Below, piece after piece: positions 58,302 through 64,000 of a DNA stretch of 64,000 bases. The notes below the pieces were generated by a model. The model made no database searches. It had not been told where the DNA came from and saw nothing but the letters and a program-made list of their open reading frames with translations. Source of the stretch: Diphasiastrum complanatum. Taxonomy: Eukaryota; Streptophyta; Lycopodiopsida; Lycopodiales; Lycopodiaceae. The translations under genes and the position numbers were made by a program. Location: positions 35,408-99,407 of the forward strand of contig MU831872.1 of NCBI GenBank assembly GCA_029204225.1, read 5' to 3'. Within the stretch, counting starts at the first letter, position 1. Each line of letters starts with the position of its first letter.

Positions 58302-61300
58302 GTAAGAGGGTATTGAAACATGACGATTTTTGTCAGTAAGTTTGCATATTAATGGCCATTTTTTGCTAGTTAGCCAAATGCCCTTTTAGCCTAGTTAGCC
58401 AAATGAGCAATTTCGTATTGTAGTCTGAGGAGCATGTTGCTTCTGCCTGCTGCAGGAATAGTATACTAAAACCTTGTCATTGGGGCCTTGATTATTCGAA
58501 CTAACTCTCTATTCCAGAATTCACTGAATCAGATTTTCTTAATAATCTTAAGCAAAAAGGACCAGACCGTAGGCACTTGGCCCCTCTTGAAACCAGTGCT
58601 GACTTATGCCCTGATCTTGTAACGTTCTAGAGAGTTTAGTTAAGGGCCTCAAGAACAACATACGTAGGATCTGTACGAGTCATGTTACAGTTGATGGTTC
58701 TGGTTTTGAGAGTTCTTTGTAGTAGCTCTTCTTTGTGTCTTTGCAGGAGCACTGTTCCTTGTTAGAATGGTACGCACCTAAACATACTGCTGATTGTTCA
58801 ATTAGTTGGAGATTGTTAGTTTTACGTGATGCTCTGTGTGAGAGTGATTGTCTTGTTGATGCCAAGGGAGTCTTTCAGCATGCCAAGGCTAGAAGGGAAG
58901 GAGGCTTGCAATCGATCAATATCTTATCGTCATTGTAAGGAGCAATAAATGCTCATCACGAAAGTCCGTTGTTTTACAATTGTGGTGTAGTAGCTATGAT
59001 TGTACTGGATCTGTCCACTTTTTGATATCCCACGCAATTCGGTGGGCTTTCTCTCTTTGTGTCAATAATCAGCTAGCAACTGATTTCTTCTCCCATATTA
59101 GCTTGCTGCCATCTGAATTTGGCAAATAACTATATGCCCTGTTACGTCCATGTCTAGTATAAGGGATTCAGAATCCTTGACGTGAATATTTAGTACTCCA
59201 GTGTACGAGTTTATTATTTGTTACGCCTCACCATTCTGGACTAGGGCAGAAATGTAATTAATAACCTTGTGAGGGCTCAGGCATACCCATTAGGACATGT
59301 GGAGCTAGTGCATGCCGTCTGACCACTTTTTATACATGTATAGGAGATCAAAAGCGATTGGTTGAGAATGAGCGCTTGCCACATGGCGTGCTCAATCCAA
59401 ATGCCCTCCAGTGCCAATAAGCCAAGAGGGATTTTCGAAGCCTTTCACGTGGGATATCTTCACTCTTAATACCGATCTCTTGATCCAATCACTAGCTCAT
59501 TACAAGAGCAAGGCTACATGCAACATCGAGCAAGACATAGGCGTACCAATGAGCTATGCTGGCCTTCCATTGCGCTAATGGTAGGCCTTTTGAAAGTAGG
59601 TGTGTTTCAGTTGCTAACAACAGGCAAGCTATTGATAGGCATTTTGTGCAATATTACTCATGCAGTTCTTTGAAGGGGCCTTTAGAGATGACTATTCTTG
59701 CATTTGTATATTATGCATTAGTGCAACTAGTTCCTATGGAGTGCTACCTAGCATTTATGGTCCCTTTTGATAGCTTGGAATATCTTTGTTCTTTTATATC
59801 AGTTTTGGTTGATGTGACTAGATTTGGATACATTTGGTTCAATTCTTGCTTGTGATCTCTGTCGTAGCTTACCAAACCATAATATCAGTAAAAATGTACT
59901 ATAAATGATTATCGTTCCCATGGGAGCATCATACAGAGGTATTCTGTCATTATTGGTAAGATAAAAGGATATCTTGAAGACCAGTGGAATGGAAATGTAA
60001 AACTGGTTGTCTGATGACATTTATGAGTAGGCAGCCAGTACCGCCATTGAAAATGGTACAAACAAACACCAAGTAAAATATGCAGACAGTTCAACCAAGA
60101 AATCCAGATTTTGAAGAAGAGTGAGAACTCGGAATGATTAGACATCCCCACAGCATAAAGATCACATGCTTCACAGTTCAGATCTGGACTTAGCCAAAAC
60201 AAGAATGCCACAAGGCCAAATGATTGTTGCAAGCAAATACGTTGACCCTCAACAGTCTTCATAAACTTGCTACTCACTTATTCTGGCAAGCAGTTCCAAT
60301 CACAGCATAGTTCGATTAATTTCTGGGTTCAGCTCTAATTAATAATCTATGCATAGCATAAAATCCATCATTCTGCAGAATCACCATGAATTTCCTAGGA
60401 TCAGTCAGAATAGACAATAACAGTAAAAGGTGTGATTCATTCAACCAGGAACTGAAATGCAGTATAACGTTCTTGAGAAATAGAAAGTGTCTGTCACACA
60501 CTTCTTCAGATTCCTGTGAAAATACAGTCTACACATACAAAGTTTGCGAATCACTGCATTGATTCAAGCCGACTAAGACAGCAGACAATATTTTATTCTG
60601 TCAAAAATAGCACAGACAGAAGAAGAGCAAGAACTCTACTCCTGCTTCCTACTCTGCAGAACCACGAACGAATAATTTATAATGAGCGTGGGCTTTGCTA
60701 TATGTGTTTGAGGAAGCAAGCAAACTGCCGTCTGTAAGATCTCAAACGTTGTGTTTTATGAATTTCTAATGATTTGCTGCCACGTAGAGAGAGACTCATG
60801 TGAAACGCTCCTTTTGCCATCTGGAAATGCTCTGTTCACCAGTAAATTGTTAACACGTAGCAGAGAACTGAAATGAAACAATACGCAGCCCTTCTGAAAG
60901 AAGACATGTTGAAAGGAGCCCTTCAAATAATGCGTGAAACGTGAAACGAAGACCCCATCTTCTGCCTCTAAAATGTTGAGAGAAATGAGTTGTTGAAAGG
61001 TGTCTTCAGATGTGTAAACGCAGCCTTTCAATACTTCAAATATGAAGTTCGGAGTCCCCCTAACTGCCAACTGCCTTTCAATAGGTATAAGACAGGCTTC
61101 AAACTTCACTGATAGGTGTGTTAGGTACGTTATGACGTTATGACCTGTACAGCCTTGTGTAGGACCACAAAAAGATTACATGTGGCCAGACTCCTGCCAC
61201 GTAATCATGCCAATGTTGACTGGTCAACTCGAATATTTCTTCTTGCAGAACAAATATTTACCTGATGGTCGAATATTTAGTTGTCTGATCCTCGAATTTA

Positions 61301-64000
61301 TCTGTGGCTGCTGCTGAAGAAGATAGGGCGAACTGAGAAGAAAGCATTGATTCGAATAGTTCAAGGGTGTGCTTTGAAGAGATACATAAGAATGTGTCGT
61401 GCCAGATTCAACAATAGTTTGACTGAAGGAGATGATTGAGGAATAGCCATGTCAGATCTCTCGCTTGACATCAGAGGAGAGTATAATTTGCCAACTCTTG
61501 GTTACGCTGAGAAGGATCAAAGTTGAAAGTTAACACTGCCATTTGATAAGTAGCGCTTCCAAACATCGATAGTTCGGGACTAAAGATGACCACTTCTAGC
61601 TTGCCTGTTATAATAGAAAGTAGAGACCTGCTAGAAGGAAAACAATTTTGTCATGAAGGTAGCACCATGGATCGTCAACTAGGTGACGGCAGCCCGCTAG
61701 CTCAAATCATTTGTTTGAAACATTTATCTTCTGACTGTTTGCTGGTGTTTTGATAGCTCGAAGGATAAAAGAGAGAGTAGGCGGAACTGCCAAGGGAAAT
61801 ATGCGTTGATTTGCATTCTGAACGGATTTATACACACGATAAAGATATGTTAGATAGAATGTATGGAAGCAGTCAACCTGTCGCTAGAAATGTGCTTGAA
61901 TAATAGCCATAAAAGAACTTGTTTACTGCCGCTGGAGAAGCATTGAAGGCTGTCTGCCTGGTTTCAAATGTAAAGGGAGAATGACAATTGGAATAGTATT
62001 CGAAGGAAGAGAACACTTCCAACGCTTCGAAGAGAAAGAGTGAGTAATTCGAATCTTCCTCATTCGAATAGAGAGACTGTCGCTGCAAGAGGCCTTCATG
62101 CCTTCGCTGCATTTTGAATACGTGGAGGTGTGCTGATGGCTATCTAAAACCTGCCCGATATTTCGCCACATTCCGAATTCATTGCATCTCGAATTCTGGC
62201 CTAAGAAACTGTTTTAATGTTAACAGAAGATCGTTGGATCCTGGCTCAGAACAGTTGAAGGCAGGGTACAAAATCTGAATCTGCCTCACAACAGTCACTG
62301 GAAGATATTCATGGCTAAAACCATTCCTTCAGAGCTGCAAAAAAATGGAAAATATTTCCGTAGAAAATCAGGGTCGTCAGATGATATCTATCGCTCCTTT
62401 CCATAACACCATAGCAGTCTTCATCCCTCAGATAGAAAGAGGAGATCGATAAAGAGAAAGGAATCCGACGGCCTATCGCTGGAAACATACTTGGAGAATA
62501 CGCTGGCTGCCTTCAAAGAGAGTGAGAGAGCTCGAATCCTTCAAACTGACTCGAAGAAGAAAAGATTATGTTCTGAGTTGATAATAATTCGATGGCTGCC
62601 TTAGCAAGAACGTTAGCAAGAACGCTCGAAGAATAAATGTTCGCTTCAAACTGGCTCGAACACGAAGGAGAGAACATCTAATCGGTCTTCGAACTGGCTC
62701 GAAGAAGAAATATTCGTCTGGGGAAAGACGCCAATCTGCTTCTCTGGCTGCCTTAGCAACGAAGAATAAATGTTCGTTTCAAACTGGTTCGAACATAAAA
62801 GCAAGCAGTTAGGGCTCGAAACGCAGTTAGGGCTCGAAACAGAAGTCAGCCGCGAATGCGAATCTGGATGGTAGCTAAACATAGAGGCTGGTCGAATATA
62901 GACCTTAGTGTAAGGCACTAATGCATGCTTGCACTCTAACTTCAAGGAGTGCCCATAGAGACAACATGTAAGCAATGCATTAACCTTAGGCCTGGCCTTA
63001 AATGTAGCTAATGAATAAGTTGTATAGCCCACCACATTTAGGAGCTCGAATATTACCATGAACAATAATTTTTCATGTACAAATGCCGACTGTAGGTTCA
63101 AATAGTTGACACTTAAAACTTCTTGTGGGCTTGAACATTATCCTTAATACAAGGCAGCCCATAGATATATCTTTATTTTAGGCTACTTAGCATTAGGCCT
63201 CCTCCACAATTAAATGGCCTCCACCCATGTAGTTAGCACAACATTGGAACTTAGGATAATAGCTTGCTATCTTCGAATGCCAACAAAAGTATAACTTAAG
63301 CTTAGGAACGACTCAGCACAGAGTGTCGATAAGCCGAAAAAGGTGCCTCCGAAAATATATAAGGACCTTCAGTAATAAAAACGCTCATAGCCAATGCCAT
63401 GTATGTTATATCTTGATCTTAGGACTGGGCCTCAAATAGGCCTTGCCGACATATCGTGACAGTACCATGATAAATAACAGCATAAATAAGTGACAACTCC
63501 ACCAACAAGTACTGAATCAATTAGCAAAACCACTGACTTTATGACAGAATGGTCAATAAAATTGACCATTATAAAATTCAGTGTATCACAATCTCTATTT
63601 GTATTTTCGTATTCCTAGGACTCTTTTTCTACTAGAGTAGCTCAATGGAAGTGTGGTTGTAATTTTACATTCCTCTAGTACTATTGGTGCTTCAAGTTGG
63701 CTTGGTGTGTGTGTGATTACCTTGTGACATCTTTCACTTCATGCAACACATTGCCCATTGAACAGCTCTTCTTGTAGAAACATGCTATCATTGATGGAGT
63801 TTATGGAGTGCCTTTTCTTTGGCATTTTTAGTCCATTATTATAGCTTGACATAGCTTTATATGTGATAGCTATTTTTGATTATACAACATTTATTTCATG
63901 TTTCAGCGTATTGTAAGGCATTGATAATATTCAATTATGCAATCAACATATGCATTTTTGTGGTCTCCTATATGACATGATTTCGTGTAGTACCTTCTTT
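58302..64000 (+). other. Probable long intron or 3' flank of the SNM1-like gene; no exon recognised
   Basis: The rest of the SAM domain should continue with a DL..MG...LG.RKK-type segment, but none was found to the end of the window. Candidate acceptors such as TTTGCAG at 58,739-58,745 lead into a short frame (EHCSLLEWYAPKH...) that does not resemble SAM. A region rich in TCGAA words is listed separately. Confidence 0.45.
61240..62860. repeat. TCGAA-rich degenerate repeat region
   Basis: CTCGAA, TTCGAA and ATTCGAAT words occur very densely. Longer units repeat, for example CTGGCTGCCTTAGCAA...GAAGAATAAATGTTCG...TTCAAACTGG(C/T)TCGAAC at about 62,590-62,690 and 62,740-62,795. GCAGTTAGGGCTCGAAAC is repeated at about 62,806-62,842. 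Confidence 0.65.

Noticed and set aside
58735-58938. Possible third exon of the SNM1-like gene after TTTGCAG
   Set aside because: The translation (EHCSLLEWYAPKH...) does not continue a SAM domain.
60756-61109. 117-codon minus-strand frame
   Set aside because: No recognisable motif. It lies in the putative long intron and has no supporting exon context.

Overview
This is nuclear DNA of a land plant. It has GT-AG introns up to several kilobases long, a plant-type mitochondrial COX6A gene, Ty1/copia and Ty3/gypsy LTR elements, and hAT and CACTA DNA transposons. Pure CT/GA microsatellites are unusually long (about 100 to 210 bp). Large introns stuffed with transposons would fit a fern or another repeat-rich vascular plant, but the species cannot be fixed from the sequence. 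Only three host genes are clearly supported; most of the window is decayed mobile DNA.

Layout. 1-2831: partial, broken hAT element (transposase on the minus strand) ending in an array of GGTACCGCGGTACC palindromes. 3373-4358: last three coding exons of an AAA-type ATPase; the hAT element probably sits in its preceding intron. 4.4-12.2 kb: intergenic sequence with short tandem repeats, three long CT tracts and an unidentified relic. 12.3-21.85 kb: two copies of one non-autonomous copia-like element in inverted orientation. The second (16552-21845) is structurally complete, with LTRs, PBS, PPT and a CCTCC target duplication; it has gag and protease, but a long ORF of uncertain origin replaces integrase and RT. 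22.4-23.5 kb: CACTA (TNP2) relic. 24.6-33.3 kb: two gypsy-type elements abutting in opposite orientation; the larger has gag, zinc knuckles and protease but no RT. 33.3-38.9 kb: a copia PBS/LTR piece, a rearranged third gypsy fragment, and a possible CACTA end with a GC-rich repeat array.

39759-45479: complete four-exon COX6A gene (108 aa). Its first intron is made of degenerate tandem repeats. Its 4.2-kb second intron holds an internally deleted hAT transposase copy and a pair of nested non-autonomous hAT elements. 46299-47167: another non-autonomous hAT with a perfect 13-bp TIR and an exact 8-bp target duplication. 50.3-52.4 kb: copia integrase relic. About 55.1 kb: possible kelch-motif exon. 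56678-58301: first two coding exons of a SAM-domain, SNM1-like DNA cross-link repair protein (UBZ4 finger plus the first half of a SAM domain). Its remaining exons are not visible, so it either has an intron over 5.7 kb or is truncated.

The host genes have unrelated roles (respiratory complex IV, an AAA ATPase, DNA repair) and show no functional clustering. The most distinctive signal is the set of hAT ends: all start with CATAG-like TIRs, followed by arrays of short self-complementary words that differ from element to element.
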